A stretch of 64,000 nt of DNA from Loktanella atrilutea (GTDB lineage Bacteria; Pseudomonadota; Alphaproteobacteria; Rhodobacterales; Rhodobacteraceae). A model generated the notes under the pieces. That model had not been told where the DNA came from and did not search any database. It worked only from the letters and a program-made list of their open reading frames with translations. The stretch spans positions 124,001 to 188,000 of the forward strand of contig NZ_FQUE01000002.1 in the NCBI RefSeq assembly GCF_900128995.1, read 5' to 3'. This document shows positions 16,499-25,699 of this stretch, piece after piece. How positions within the stretch are numbered: position 1 is the stretch's first letter; each line of letters begins with the position of its first letter. The position numbers and the translations under genes are program-made.

Positions 16499-16510
16499 AT
16501 TGTATACAAT
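16499..16510. promoter_or_regulatory. Probable GntR operator
   Basis: ATTGTATACAAT is a perfect 12-bp palindrome in an otherwise GC-rich gap between the GntR gene (start 16415) and the importer operon (start 16652). FadR-subfamily regulators often bind TTGTATACAA-like sites. Its position between divergent genes suggests joint control and autoregulation. Confidence 0.65.
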
Positions 16511-16651
16511 AAAGCCGTCGTTTCGCAGGCACTGCCCCGCGATTCCGCCGCAAAAAGCGGCAATCCTCTGCACCGCCCGGTCTTCGCATGCACCCGTCAT
16601 TGCCGCGGCGTCACGCGCCGCATCTGCTCGGCGCGACAGGAAAGGGGCCGC

Positions 16652-17638
16652 ATGAACACCGTCATTCAGGATCTCGAGCTGGTCAGCGTGACCAAGCGCT
16701 ACGGCACCACCGTGGCGGTCGACGCGGTCAGCCATCATTTCCGCCCCGCCAGCTACACCTGCCTGCTCGGCCCCTCGGGCTGCGGCAAGTCGTCGACCCT
16801 GCGGATGATCGCGGGGCACGAAAGCGTCAGCGACGGGTCGATCCTGCTGGCGCACCGCGACATCTCTCACCTGCCGCCCGCGAAACGCGGCACGGCGATG
16901 ATGTTCCAGAACTACGCCCTGTTCCCGCACCTCAGCGTCGCCGACAACGTAGCCTTCAGCCTCAAGATGAAGGGCGTGGATGCGACCGACCGCCGCGCCA
17001 AGGCGGCCGAGATGCTGGACTTGGTCGACCTGACCGCCCTCGCCGACCGCCTGCCCGCGCAACTGTCCGGCGGCCAGCAGCAGCGCGTGGCCTTGGCCCG
17101 CGCCCTCATCACCCGCCCGCAGGTTCTGCTGCTGGATGAACCTCTCTCGGCGCTCGACCCCTTCCTGCGGGTGCGGATGCGGACGGAACTGCGCAACCTG
17201 CAAAAGGAACTCGGCATCAGCTTCGTCCACGTCACCCACGGCCAGGACGAGGCGCTGGCGCTGGCGGACGAGATCGTCGTGATGAACAACGCGGTGATCG
17301 AACAGGCCGGCCCGGCACGAGAGGTCTTCAACGCGCCCCGCACCCGCTTCGTCGCGCAGTTCATGGGCGGCCACAACGTCATCGCCCTGCCGCAGGGCCA
17401 CTACGCCATCCGGTCCGACGCGGTGCAGGTCACCGGCCCCGACGCGGGCCAGATGGACGCCCATGTCACCGCCATCGAATACCAGGGCACGCACGTCAGC
17501 GTCCTGTCCCGCATCGCCGGCGACCAGGAGGTGACGGCGCTGGTGCCCGACGCCGCCTTCTTCGACGCCCCCCACCATCCCGGCGACCGCATCGGTCTGA
17601 CCTGGGACGACCGCAACCTTCACAAACTGACGGCGTGA
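16652..17638 (+). CDS. ABC transporter ATP-binding protein (PotA-like)
   Basis: A 328-residue ATPase of a polyamine/opine-type importer. Walker A is GPSGCGKSST, Q-loop MMFQNYALFPHL, signature LSGGQQQRVALARAL, Walker B VLLLDEPLSALD and switch HVTHGQDE. The C-terminal part is a TOBE-type domain. AGGAAAGGGGCCGC precedes ATG at 16652. It is first in an operon of ATPase, binding protein, two permeases, racemase and NTF2-like protein. The substrate cannot be read from the ATPase itself. Confidence 0.94.
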   Translation: MNTVIQDLELVSVTKRYGTTVAVDAVSHHFRPASYTCLLGPSGCGKSSTLRMIAGHESVSDGSILLAHRDISHLPPAKRGTAMMFQNYALFPHLSVADNVAFSLKMKGVDATDRRAKAAEMLDLVDLTALADRLPAQLSGGQQQRVALARALITRPQVLLLDEPLSALDPFLRVRMRTELRNLQKELGISFVHVTHGQDEALALADEIVVMNNAVIEQAGPAREVFNAPRTRFVAQFMGGHNVIALPQGHYAIRSDAVQVTGPDAGQMDAHVTAIEYQGTHVSVLSRIAGDQEVTALVPDAAFFDAPHHPGDRIGLTWDDRNLHKLTA

Positions 17639-17666
17639 ACCGCCGCATTTCAACACGGAGAGAGAC

Positions 17667-18944
17667 ATGACGGACACGACCAAGCTATCCCGCCGCAGCG
17701 TCCTGAAGGGCGCCACCGCGACGGCAGCCTTCGCTGCAGGGTCCACGCTGGGCGCCCCGATGATCTGGGCGCAGAACATCAAGGACATCACCCTGCGCCA
17801 GTTCGGCACCGGCGTGTCGAACCTCAACGAAGTGGCGCAGAAGGTAAAGGAAGACCTCGGTTTCACGCTGGAAATGACCGCGCTCGACACCGACAGCGTC
17901 ACCCAGCGCGCGGCCACCCAGCCGAACAGCTTCGACATCGCCGACATCGAGTATTTCATCTGCAAGAAGGTCTGGGCCGCCGGCAACCTGCAGGCGATGG
18001 ACACGACGAAGCTCGAAAACTACGACAAGATCGTCGGCATCTTCAAGACCGGCAAGCTGAACGACGACAGCGTGATCGCCCAAGGCACCGCCCCCCATAC
18101 GGTCGGCTTCACCACCGGCCAGCACGGCACCGAATTCGTGCAGGAGGAATCCGGCTGGATGACCCTGATTCCCACGATCTACAACGCCGACACGCTGGGC
18201 ATCCGCCCCGACCTGATCGGCCGCCCGATCAAGAACTGGTCCGAACTGCTGAACCCCGAATTCAAGGGCAAGGCCTCGATCCTCGACATCTCCTCGATCG
18301 GGATCATGGACATGGCGATGGTCGTGGAATCGATGGGCGAATACACCTACCCCGACAAGGGCAACATGACCCGAGACGAGATCGACATGACCCTCGCGCT
18401 GTTCACAGAGGCCAAGAAGAACGGCCAGTTCCGCGCCTTCTGGAAAAGCTTCGACGAAAGCGTCAACCTGATGGCATCGGGAGAAGTCGTGATCCAGTCC
18501 ATGTGGTCCCCCGCCATCACCGCGGTAAAGTCGCGCGGCATCGACTGCGTCTACCAGCCGCTCGAGGAAGGCTACCGCAGCTGGGGCGGCGGTCTGGGCA
18601 TCTCCAACGCGCTGTCTGGGATCGAGCTCGACGCCGCCTACGAATACATCAACTGGTACCTTTCCGGCTGGGTCGGCGGCTTCCTGATGCGGCAGGGCTA
18701 CTATTCCGCCGTGCCCGAAACCTCCAAGGCCTTCATGTCCGACAACGAGTGGGGCTACTGGTTCGAGGGCAAACCCGCGACCGACGTCATCACCTCGCCG
18801 CAGGGCGACCCGCTGGCGCAGGCCGGCGACCTGCGCGATGGCGGCTCGTTCGAGGAACGGATGGGCTCCGTCGCCTGCTGGAACTCCGTCATGGACGAAA
18901 ACCAGTACATGGTCCGCAAGTGGAACGAGTTCATCGCCGCGTGA
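17667..18944 (+). CDS. ABC transporter substrate-binding protein, Tat-exported
   Basis: A 425-residue periplasmic binding protein of the spermidine/putrescine-type family 1. The N-terminus SRRSVLKGATATAAFAAG is a twin-arginine signal, so it is exported folded. The mature part has DIADIEYFICKKVW and GYYSAVPETSKAF segments. It is larger than PotD (about 350). AGAGAGAC precedes ATG at 17667. The ligand is unknown; the downstream racemase suggests a chiral amide or amino-acid-like compound, which is an inference. Confidence 0.92.
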   Translation: MTDTTKLSRRSVLKGATATAAFAAGSTLGAPMIWAQNIKDITLRQFGTGVSNLNEVAQKVKEDLGFTLEMTALDTDSVTQRAATQPNSFDIADIEYFICKKVWAAGNLQAMDTTKLENYDKIVGIFKTGKLNDDSVIAQGTAPHTVGFTTGQHGTEFVQEESGWMTLIPTIYNADTLGIRPDLIGRPIKNWSELLNPEFKGKASILDISSIGIMDMAMVVESMGEYTYPDKGNMTRDEIDMTLALFTEAKKNGQFRAFWKSFDESVNLMASGEVVIQSMWSPAITAVKSRGIDCVYQPLEEGYRSWGGGLGISNALSGIELDAAYEYINWYLSGWVGGFLMRQGYYSAVPETSKAFMSDNEWGYWFEGKPATDVITSPQGDPLAQAGDLRDGGSFEERMGSVACWNSVMDENQYMVRKWNEFIAA

Positions 18945-18957
18945 TGAACCCGTCCGC

Positions 18958-18985
18958 GGCGCGCCTGTCCTCCCGCAGGCGCGCC
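18958..18985 (+). other. mRNA stem-loop between binding protein and permease
   Basis: GGCGCGCCTG (18958-18967) pairs perfectly with CAGGCGCGCC (18976-18985) around an 8-nt loop. It lies just after the binding-protein stop and before the permease start. Hairpins at this place often protect the binding-protein message and lower downstream expression. There is no T run, so full termination is unlikely. Confidence 0.7.
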
Positions 18986-19009
18986 GCACCCTTTCCCGAA
19001 AGCGTCGCA

Positions 19010-19864
19010 ATGCAATCAAGACCCAACCTCGCCGGCTGGCTGATGGTCTCTCCGCTGGCCCTCGTGCTGGCGGTCTTCCTCGTGGCCCCGATCGTCCTGA
19101 TCGCCGTCGTCAGCTTCTGGACCGCGACGGAGTTCAGCATCGTCCCCGCCTTCTCGTGGGAGAACTACGATTTCCTCTTCGGGTCCTCCGTCACCTACCG
19201 GGTCTTTCTGAACACCTTCAAGTACGCGGCGATCGTCTGGGCGCTGACGTTTCTGATCGGCTTCACCGTCGCCTATTACCTCGCCTTCCACATCCGCACC
19301 CAGACATGGCAGATCGCGCTGTTCCTGCTCTGCACGATCCCGTTCTGGACCTCCAACATCATCCGCATGATCTCGTGGATTCCGTTCCTCGGGCGCAACG
19401 GCATCGCCAATTCCGCGCTGCTGTCATGGGGTGTGATCGACGCACCGCTCGAATGGCTGCTGTTCAGCGATTTCGCGGTGATCCTCGCCTTCGTGCATCT
19501 CTACACGCTCTTCATGGTCGTGCCGATCTTCAACACCATGATGCGCATCGACAAACCCCTGATCGAGGCGGCCCGCGACGCCGGCGCCTCGGGTCCCCAA
19601 ATCCTCTGGAACGTGATCCTGCCCCTGACGAAGCCCGGCATCATGATCGGCACGATCTTCGTTGTGACGCTGGTCATGGGCGATTTCATCACCGTGCGAT
19701 TCATGAGCGGCAGCCAGTCCGCCAACGTCGGCCGCCTGATCTCCAACGACATCGCCCTGCTGCAGTACCCTAGCGCCTCCGCCACGGCGATCGTGCTGCT
19801 GGCGACGGTCCTGCTCACCATCGGCATCCTGCTGCGCTTCGTCGACATCCGGAAGGAGCTGTGA
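19010..19864 (+). CDS. ABC transporter permease (PotB-like)
   Basis: A 284-residue inner-membrane permease with about six hydrophobic spans. The EAA loop reads EAARDAGASGPQILWNVILPLTKPGI. ATG at 19010 is preferred; an in-frame ATG at 18944 overlapping the binding-protein stop would translate through the intervening stem-loop and give a basic extension not usual for the family. Its stop overlaps the next ATG (TGATG). Confidence 0.92.
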   Translation: MQSRPNLAGWLMVSPLALVLAVFLVAPIVLIAVVSFWTATEFSIVPAFSWENYDFLFGSSVTYRVFLNTFKYAAIVWALTFLIGFTVAYYLAFHIRTQTWQIALFLLCTIPFWTSNIIRMISWIPFLGRNGIANSALLSWGVIDAPLEWLLFSDFAVILAFVHLYTLFMVVPIFNTMMRIDKPLIEAARDAGASGPQILWNVILPLTKPGIMIGTIFVVTLVMGDFITVRFMSGSQSANVGRLISNDIALLQYPSASATAIVLLATVLLTIGILLRFVDIRKEL

Positions 19865-20703
19865 TGGAACCCCGCCCCCGCTCCTTCTACGTCCTGAGCG
19901 CGGTCTTCGCGCTGTTCCTGCTGTTCCTCTACGGCCCGACGCTGACCATCGCGATCCTGTCCTTTCAGGGGCCGGGCGGTGGCCTGACCTTCCCGATGCG
20001 CGGCGTCTCAACCTACTGGTTCCACGACCTCTTCGCGCAGCAAGCGGTCGGCGACATCTGGGGCAGTTTCGGCCGCAGCATCGTGCTGGGGCTGATGGTC
20101 ATGGTCACGACCGTCGTCGTCTCGGTTATGGGCGGCCTCGCCTTCCGCAAGCGGTTCACCGGCTCCGGCGTGCTTTTCTACCTCATCATCACGGCGCTGG
20201 TAATCCCCTCGATCCTGATCTCGCTCGGCGTCGGGCTGATGTTCAGTCAGGCCGACATGACCGTCCACTGGGCGACCTCCGGCTTCGGCGCACAGCTGAC
20301 ATGGACCCTGCCCTTCGGCCTGTTGATCATGTTCGCCGTCTTCAACCGCTTCGACAAAAGCTACGAGGAAGCGGCCCGCGACCTCGGCGCGACCCCGTGG
20401 CAGACCCTGCGCCACGTCGTGCTGCCGATCATCGCCCCCAGCCTGATCGGCGTGGCGCTCTTCGGTTTCACCTTGTCCTACGACGAATTCGCGCGCACCC
20501 TGCTGACGGCGGGCAGCTACAACACCCTGCCGCTGGAAATCTACGGCATGACGACGAACGTGACCTCGCCGGTGCTCTACGCCCTCGGCACGCTGACGAC
20601 CCTCTTTTCGCTGGCGATCATCGGCATCTTCCTCGCCCTCGCGCTGCTGGGCAGCCGCCGCCGGGCACGCGCCGCATCCGACGCCGGCAAGGGGCTGCTG
20701 TGA
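19864..20703 (+). CDS. ABC transporter permease (PotC-like)
   Basis: A 279-residue inner-membrane permease with about six hydrophobic spans and the EAA loop EEAARDLGATPWQTLRHVVLPIIAPS. AAGGAG lies just upstream; ATG at 19864 overlaps the preceding stop by one base, and GTG at 19861 is an alternative. It pairs with the preceding permease to form the channel of the importer. Confidence 0.93.
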   Translation: MEPRPRSFYVLSAVFALFLLFLYGPTLTIAILSFQGPGGGLTFPMRGVSTYWFHDLFAQQAVGDIWGSFGRSIVLGLMVMVTTVVVSVMGGLAFRKRFTGSGVLFYLIITALVIPSILISLGVGLMFSQADMTVHWATSGFGAQLTWTLPFGLLIMFAVFNRFDKSYEEAARDLGATPWQTLRHVVLPIIAPSLIGVALFGFTLSYDEFARTLLTAGSYNTLPLEIYGMTTNVTSPVLYALGTLTTLFSLAIIGIFLALALLGSRRRARAASDAGKGLL

Positions 20704-21329
20704 TCGTCATCATCAACCCCAACAGCACCGTCGCGATGACAGAGACCCTGCTCGCCACCGCCCGCCGGATGATGCCGGAGGCGCATATCGAAGGCTGGAC
20801 CTCTCACGATGGCCCCCCCGCGATTCAGGGGGCCGAGGACGGCGCCGCCTGCATCCCGCCCCTGCTGGATCTGGTGACCGAGGCCGAGGCGGCCGGCGCC
20901 CGCATCATCATCATCGGCTGCTTCGACGACACCGGGCTGGCACAGGCGCGGGCGATCACCGACTGCGTCGTCCTCGGGATCGGAGAGGCGGCCTACGCCC
21001 GCGCCGCGCGGCTGGGGCGGTTCAGCGTGGTGACGACCCTGCCCGTCTCCGTGCCGGTGCTCGAAGGCAACATCGCGGCGCTGGGCCTGACCCCGCGCTG
21101 CGCCCGCGTCCGCGCCAGCGGCGTGGCGGTGCTGGCGCTGGAAACCGACCCCGCCACCGCGATCCCGCAGGTGCTGGCAGAGGCACGCACGGCGCTGGCC
21201 GAGGATGACATCCGGTCCGTCGTGCTGGGCTGCGCCGGCATGGTCGACGTCGCGGCCCACGCCCCCGACTTCCCCGTGCCCCTCATCGACGGCCTGCGGG
21301 CCGCGCTCGAAAGGACAAAAACCCTGTGA
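20700..21329 (+). CDS. Hydantoin/Asp-Glu racemase family protein
   Basis: A 209-residue Asp/Glu racemase superfamily enzyme. VIVIINPNSTVAMTE is the family N-terminus. The two catalytic cysteines are visible in IIIIGCFDDTG and SVVLGCAGM, as in hydantoin racemases, which interconvert D- and L-hydantoins. GTG at 20700 overlaps the permease stop (GTGA). Genes of this type linked to an importer usually process the imported compound. No hydantoinase or carbamoylase is present in the window, so the real substrate is open. Confidence 0.88.
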   Translation: MIVIINPNSTVAMTETLLATARRMMPEAHIEGWTSHDGPPAIQGAEDGAACIPPLLDLVTEAEAAGARIIIIGCFDDTGLAQARAITDCVVLGIGEAAYARAARLGRFSVVTTLPVSVPVLEGNIAALGLTPRCARVRASGVAVLALETDPATAIPQVLAEARTALAEDDIRSVVLGCAGMVDVAAHAPDFPVPLIDGLRAALERTKTL

Positions 21330-21742
21330 CCGATCCCGTCGCGCAGGCCCGGCAGGTGGTCGAGGCCTACCTCGAACGCTCCATGATCCCCGACCCCGCG
21401 GGGGCCGCCGCCCATGTGGCGCCGGGGCTGACCATCACCTTCACCGGCGGCCGCGCCTTCACCGCCCCGGCAGAGGCGACGGCCTTCAATGCAAGGCGCT
21501 ACGCATGGGTGAAGAAGCGGTTCCTGCGCACCGACGCAGCGCTGGACCCGGACACCGGCGATGTCCATGTCTACAACACCGGACACCTTTACGGCGCCTG
21601 GCCCGACGGCACGCCCTTCGACGGCAACCGCTACATCGACATCTTCACGGTGCGCGACGGGCTGATCGTCGCCACGCAGGTCTGGAACGACAGCGCAGAG
21701 ATCCTGCTGCACCGCGCCGGCCTGTCAGAGTCGCCGCTCTGA
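21326..21742 (+). CDS. NTF2/SnoaL-like protein
   Basis: A 138-residue small alpha/beta-cone protein of the NTF2-like/SnoaL superfamily: an N-terminal helix pair (VAQARQVVEAYLERSMI), then strands including YIDIFTVRDGLIVATQVWND. Members act as isomerases, hydrolases or binding proteins. GTG at 21326 overlaps the racemase stop (GTGA). It closes the importer operon and probably acts on the same compound; that is inference. Confidence 0.82.
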   Translation: MTDPVAQARQVVEAYLERSMIPDPAGAAAHVAPGLTITFTGGRAFTAPAEATAFNARRYAWVKKRFLRTDAALDPDTGDVHVYNTGHLYGAWPDGTPFDGNRYIDIFTVRDGLIVATQVWNDSAEILLHRAGLSESPL

Positions 21743-21814
21743 CACCGCACGCGCCGGACGGTCGCAAGGATGCAAATGACCGGTGCGAATGACCCCCGCC
21801 CACCGCACGGTCCG

Positions 21815-21893
21815 GTTAAGACATAATTTATCCAACCAATTGATTTTACATAATATGTATCGCATGCGAAAAATTTGGATTTTGCAATGTAAT
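21815..21893. other. AT-rich island with nested inverted repeats
   Basis: These 79 nt are about 27 percent G+C (my count: 21 of 79), against a strongly GC-rich background. Inside are TACATA-A-TATGTA (21847-21859), CGCATGCG (21861-21868) and an imperfect inverted repeat CATGCGAAAAAT / ATTTTGCAATG. It lies between convergent genes, next to hairpin repeat copy 3. It could be a promoter or binding site, or a remnant of inserted DNA. The rest of the 302-nt gap is unremarkable. Confidence 0.6.
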
Positions 21894-21950
21894 GGGACGG
21901 CGGGCGGGGCGCCTTGGCCGCATCCGCGGCCAACAGCGCCGCACGGCGTC
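21894..21950. repeat. 55-nt hairpin repeat, copy 3
   Basis: Begins GGGACGGCGGGCGGGGCGCC and ends GCACGGCGTC. The inner stem is TTGGCCGC / GCGGCCAA with loop ATCC, a perfect 8-bp stem unlike that of the other copies. It lies downstream of the smc stop, about 95 nt away, in a convergent gap. Confidence 0.85.
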
Positions 21951-22044
21951 ACCGCACCGCCCCTGCGAACGGCCTCAAAGGCCAACGCGGGCACGCCCCG
22001 GCCGGCATTGTCCTAGCAGCCGATCCAGCGCCCGCACCGGTCCG

Positions 22045-25000
22045 TCACGCGACCATCGCCTCTGCCTTCTTAAGATCGACGGACACCAGCTGGCTGACCC
22101 CCTGTTCGCCCATCGTGACGCCGAACAGCCGATCCATCCGGCTCATCGTCACGGCGTGGTGGGTGATGATCAGGAACCGCGTATCGGTGCGACGGGTCAT
22201 CTCGTCCAGCAGGTCGCAGAAGCGGGTCACGTTGGCGTCGTCCAGCGGCGCGTCGACCTCGTCCAGCACGCAGATCGGCGCCGGATTCGCGAGGAACACC
22301 GCAAAGATCAGCGCCATCGCCGTCAGCGTCTGCTCGCCGCCCGACAGCAGGCTCAGCGTGCTCAGCTTCTTGCCCGGCGGCTGGCACATGATCTCCAGCC
22401 CCGCCTCCAGCGGGTCGTCGCTCTCGACCAGTTCCAGCCGCGCATCGCCGCCGCCGAACAGGCTGCGGAACAGGGTTGCGAACGACGCATTCACCTGTTC
22501 GAACGCGGTCAGCAACCGCTCCCGCCCTTCCTTGTTCAGCCCCGCGATCCCCGACCGCAAGGCGGCGATCGCGGCTTCAAGGTCGGCCTTCTCGCCCACA
22601 AGTTCGTCGTGCTCGGTCTGCACCTCCCGCGCGTCTTCCTCGGCCCGCAGGTTCACGGCTCCCAGCGCGTCGCGCTGGCGCCGGTGCCCGGCGATGTCGA
22701 CCTCGATCCGTTCGACGGCAGGAAGCGCCTCCGGCGTGATCCCCAGGTCGGCCAGAAGCGCCTGCGGCGTCGTATCGCGGTCCTCTGCAATGCGGTCGGA
22801 GGCGGTGGCGGCGGTCTCGCGCGCGGCGTCGCCGCGGGCGTCGGACCGCGCCCGCGCCTCGCGCGCGTCGGATGCGGCACGTTCCGCGTCCCGCTCCGCC
22901 AGCGTCGCGTCGCGCAGCGCGGTTTCGGCGACCGCCAGCGCATCGGCGGCGGCGGCGCGGCGGTCCGCCGCGGTGGCGATGCTCTCGGCAAGGGCCTCGC
23001 GCACGGCCGCCAGTTCGTCAGGCACCGCGGCGGCGGCGGCGAGGTCATCCTCGGACGCGGCCTTGCGGGCCAGCAGTTCGGTGCTGCGCTGGGTCGCCGT
23101 GTCGAGCCGGTTGCGCCAGCCGTTCAGGTCCTTCGCGATCTCCTGACCGCGCTTTTGGCGGGCCTCTCCGGTGCGGCGCAGGTCGTCGGCGGTGGCGCGG
23201 CGGGTCAGCATGGTCATCCGCGCCGCCTCGACCGTCATGCGGATGTCGCCGGCGCTGGCGCGGGCCGCGTCGAGGTCCGGCAGCTCCGCCTGTGCCGCCT
23301 CTGCCTGTTGCAGCTGCGCACGGGCGCTTGACGCTTCGTCAGCGTGTCGCGCGACGGCCAGTTCCAGTGATTCGAGGCGCCCATCCGCCAGATTGCGCTC
23401 TGCCTCGGCGCGGCTGGCGGCGCGGTGCGCCTCGGCCACGCGGGCGTCGGCGTCGCGGCGGGCGTGGCGGGCGGTCCGGTCCGCCTCTGTCAGGGCCGCA
23501 AGGCGGGCGGTCAGCGTCTCGTGCGTGGCGGTGGCGTCCTGCGCCGCCGCTTCGGCCCGGTCCAGATCGGCCTGCAGGTCGGCCAGCCGGTTCAGCTGCT
23601 GCAACCGCAGCGCGGCGGCGGAGGGCGCATCGGCGGCGGCCGTCCGGAACCCGTCCCAGCGCCAGAGGTCCCCCGCCTGAGAAACCAGTCGCTGGCCGGG
23701 CCGCAGGTCGCCCTGCAGACGCGCCCCGTCGGCGGCTTCGACCAGCCCCACCTGCGCGATGCGCCGGGCCAGCACGTCGGGGGCATCGACCACGTCCGAC
23801 AGGGGCCTGACGCCCGCGGGCAGCGGTTGCGTGGCGTCGTAGGCCGCCAGCGTCACCCAGCCGGAGACGTCGTCCGCCGTCACCGCCGGCGCCTTCAGGT
23901 CGTCGGAGAGGGCCGCCCCCAAGGCCGCCTCATACCCCCGATCGACGCGCAGCAGGTCCAGCACCTGACTGCCCTCGCCCGCGTCGCGGTCCACCAGACG
24001 CGACAGGCCCGCGACCTCGGCACGCAGGGCATTCGCCTCGCCCTCGGCGGCAGAGCGCAGGGCGCGGGCGTCGCTTTCCTGACCCTGCGTCGCGGCGCGG
24101 GCGGCCTCGGTGTCCAGCAGGGTTTCCTCGGCGTTCTGCGCCGTGGCGGTGGCGATCTCTTCCGCCGCGGTCGCCGCGGCGAAGGCCGCGTCGGCGGCAT
24201 CGCGGGCGGCCCCGGCGGTGGCCATGGCGCTGCGCGCGCGGTCGGCCTCGGCCTCTGCACGGGTCACGGTCTTGCGGCTGTCGTCCAGCAGACGCTGGGC
24301 CGACTGGTGGCGGGCGGACAGGCGGGCCACGTCCTCTGTCAGCTGATCGAGGTCCTGTTCGCGCTGCGCCAGCACCTCTGCCGCGGCGGTGCTGGCGTCT
24401 TGCGCGGCGGCCAGCGCGTCGTCGTGGCCGTCACCGGCGCGGGCGATCTCCTCTGCCTCGGCGGTCAGGCGGGCGATGGTGTCGGCGGCGTCGGCGTTCA
24501 GGCTGGATTCCCGCGCAATGTCGCGGGTGAGCTGGTCGATCCGCCGGGTCAGCGTGGCGATGGCGGCGGCGGCCTGCGCCTCTCGCTCGTCGAGCTGGTC
24601 GCGCTGCACGGTCAGCCGCTGCACGACGGCGGCGGCGATCGCGTCCTCTTCGCGCAGGGGCGGCAGGGCGTCGTCGGCGGCGGCCCGGCGGGCGGCGGCC
24701 TGCTCTGCCGCACGTTCCGCCTGCACGGCGGCCAGCGTGCGACTGCGCACCTCGGCCTCGGCCTCTGCCAGCGCAGCGGCGGCATCGTGCCAGCGGCGAT
24801 ACAGCAGCAGCCCTTCGGCGTGGCGCAGGGCGGTCCCGATCTCTCTGTAGCGGGCGGCCTGGCGGGCCTGACGCGCCAGCGTGCCAAGCTGCGCCGCCAG
24901 TTGTCCCACCACGTCGTCGACCCGGGCGAGGTTCTGTTCCGCGCCCTTCAGCTTCAGCTCCGCCTCGTGCCGGCGCTGATAGAGGCCGCTGATCCCGGCG

Positions 25001-25500
25001 GCCTCTTCCAGAATGCGGCGGCGGTTCGTCGGCTTGGCGTTGATCAGCTCGCTGATCTGGCCCTGCCGCACCAGCGCCGGCGAATGGGCCCCGGTCGAGG
25101 CATCGGCGAAGAGCATCTGCACGTCGCGCGCGCGCACGTCCCTGGTGCCGACCTTGTAGGCGGACCCTGCATCGCGGGTGATGCGGCGCGTGATGTCGAG
25201 ATGATCGCTGTCGTTAAAGGCGGCGGGGGCCAGCCGTTCGCCGTTGTCGATCACCAGCGCGACCTCGGCGAAGTTGCGGGCGGGCCGGGTGGCGGTGCCG
25301 GCGAAGATCACGTCTTCCATCCCGCCGCCGCGCATGGCGGTGGGGCGGTTTTCGCCCATGACCCAGCGCAGGGCTTCCAGCAGGTTGGACTTGCCGCAGC
25401 CGTTTGGCCCCACGACGCCGGTCAGCCCTTCGGCGATCACGAGGTCCGTGGGATCGACGAAGCTTTTGAAACCGTTGAGGCGCAGCTTGGTGAAACGCAT
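22045..25500 (-). CDS. smc: Chromosome segregation protein SMC
   Basis: A 1151-residue SMC ATPase that compacts and separates chromosomes with ScpA/ScpB. The N-terminal head has LNGFKSFVDPTDLVI and Walker A VVGPNGCGKSNL. A long coiled coil extends on both sides of a hinge (about residues 500-650). The C-terminal head has LSLLSGGEQTLTAMALIFAVF (signature) and VLDEVDAPLDDANV (Walker B). ATG at 25500 gives the family N-terminus MRFTKLRLNGF. scpA and scpB are not adjacent. Confidence 0.97.
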   Translation of the reverse strand: MRFTKLRLNGFKSFVDPTDLVIAEGLTGVVGPNGCGKSNLLEALRWVMGENRPTAMRGGGMEDVIFAGTATRPARNFAEVALVIDNGERLAPAAFNDSDHLDITRRITRDAGSAYKVGTRDVRARDVQMLFADASTGAHSPALVRQGQISELINAKPTNRRRILEEAAGISGLYQRRHEAELKLKGAEQNLARVDDVVGQLAAQLGTLARQARQAARYREIGTALRHAEGLLLYRRWHDAAAALAEAEAEVRSRTLAAVQAERAAEQAAARRAAADDALPPLREEDAIAAAVVQRLTVQRDQLDEREAQAAAAIATLTRRIDQLTRDIARESSLNADAADTIARLTAEAEEIARAGDGHDDALAAAQDASTAAAEVLAQREQDLDQLTEDVARLSARHQSAQRLLDDSRKTVTRAEAEADRARSAMATAGAARDAADAAFAAATAAEEIATATAQNAEETLLDTEAARAATQGQESDARALRSAAEGEANALRAEVAGLSRLVDRDAGEGSQVLDLLRVDRGYEAALGAALSDDLKAPAVTADDVSGWVTLAAYDATQPLPAGVRPLSDVVDAPDVLARRIAQVGLVEAADGARLQGDLRPGQRLVSQAGDLWRWDGFRTAAADAPSAAALRLQQLNRLADLQADLDRAEAAAQDATATHETLTARLAALTEADRTARHARRDADARVAEAHRAASRAEAERNLADGRLESLELAVARHADEASSARAQLQQAEAAQAELPDLDAARASAGDIRMTVEAARMTMLTRRATADDLRRTGEARQKRGQEIAKDLNGWRNRLDTATQRSTELLARKAASEDDLAAAAAVPDELAAVREALAESIATAADRRAAAADALAVAETALRDATLAERDAERAASDAREARARSDARGDAARETAATASDRIAEDRDTTPQALLADLGITPEALPAVERIEVDIAGHRRQRDALGAVNLRAEEDAREVQTEHDELVGEKADLEAAIAALRSGIAGLNKEGRERLLTAFEQVNASFATLFRSLFGGGDARLELVESDDPLEAGLEIMCQPPGKKLSTLSLLSGGEQTLTAMALIFAVFLANPAPICVLDEVDAPLDDANVTRFCDLLDEMTRRTDTRFLIITHHAVTMSRMDRLFGVTMGEQGVSQLVSVDLKKAEAMVA

Positions 25501-25699
25501 GGGGCTTGGTCGGTCCGCTGATTCCCTGAAGGAAGAGGATGCGGCAGGCGGCAGGACCAAGTCAACGGGACCCTACCCTATCTGCGATGGCATGGGCGGT
25601 TATCCACAAGATGTTGGATCGCCGCCCCAGTGGTTGCGGCCTGCCTGTCCGATCAAGCGGTCTTGACGCCGGACCGGTCGCAGGCGCAGAAAGGTGACG

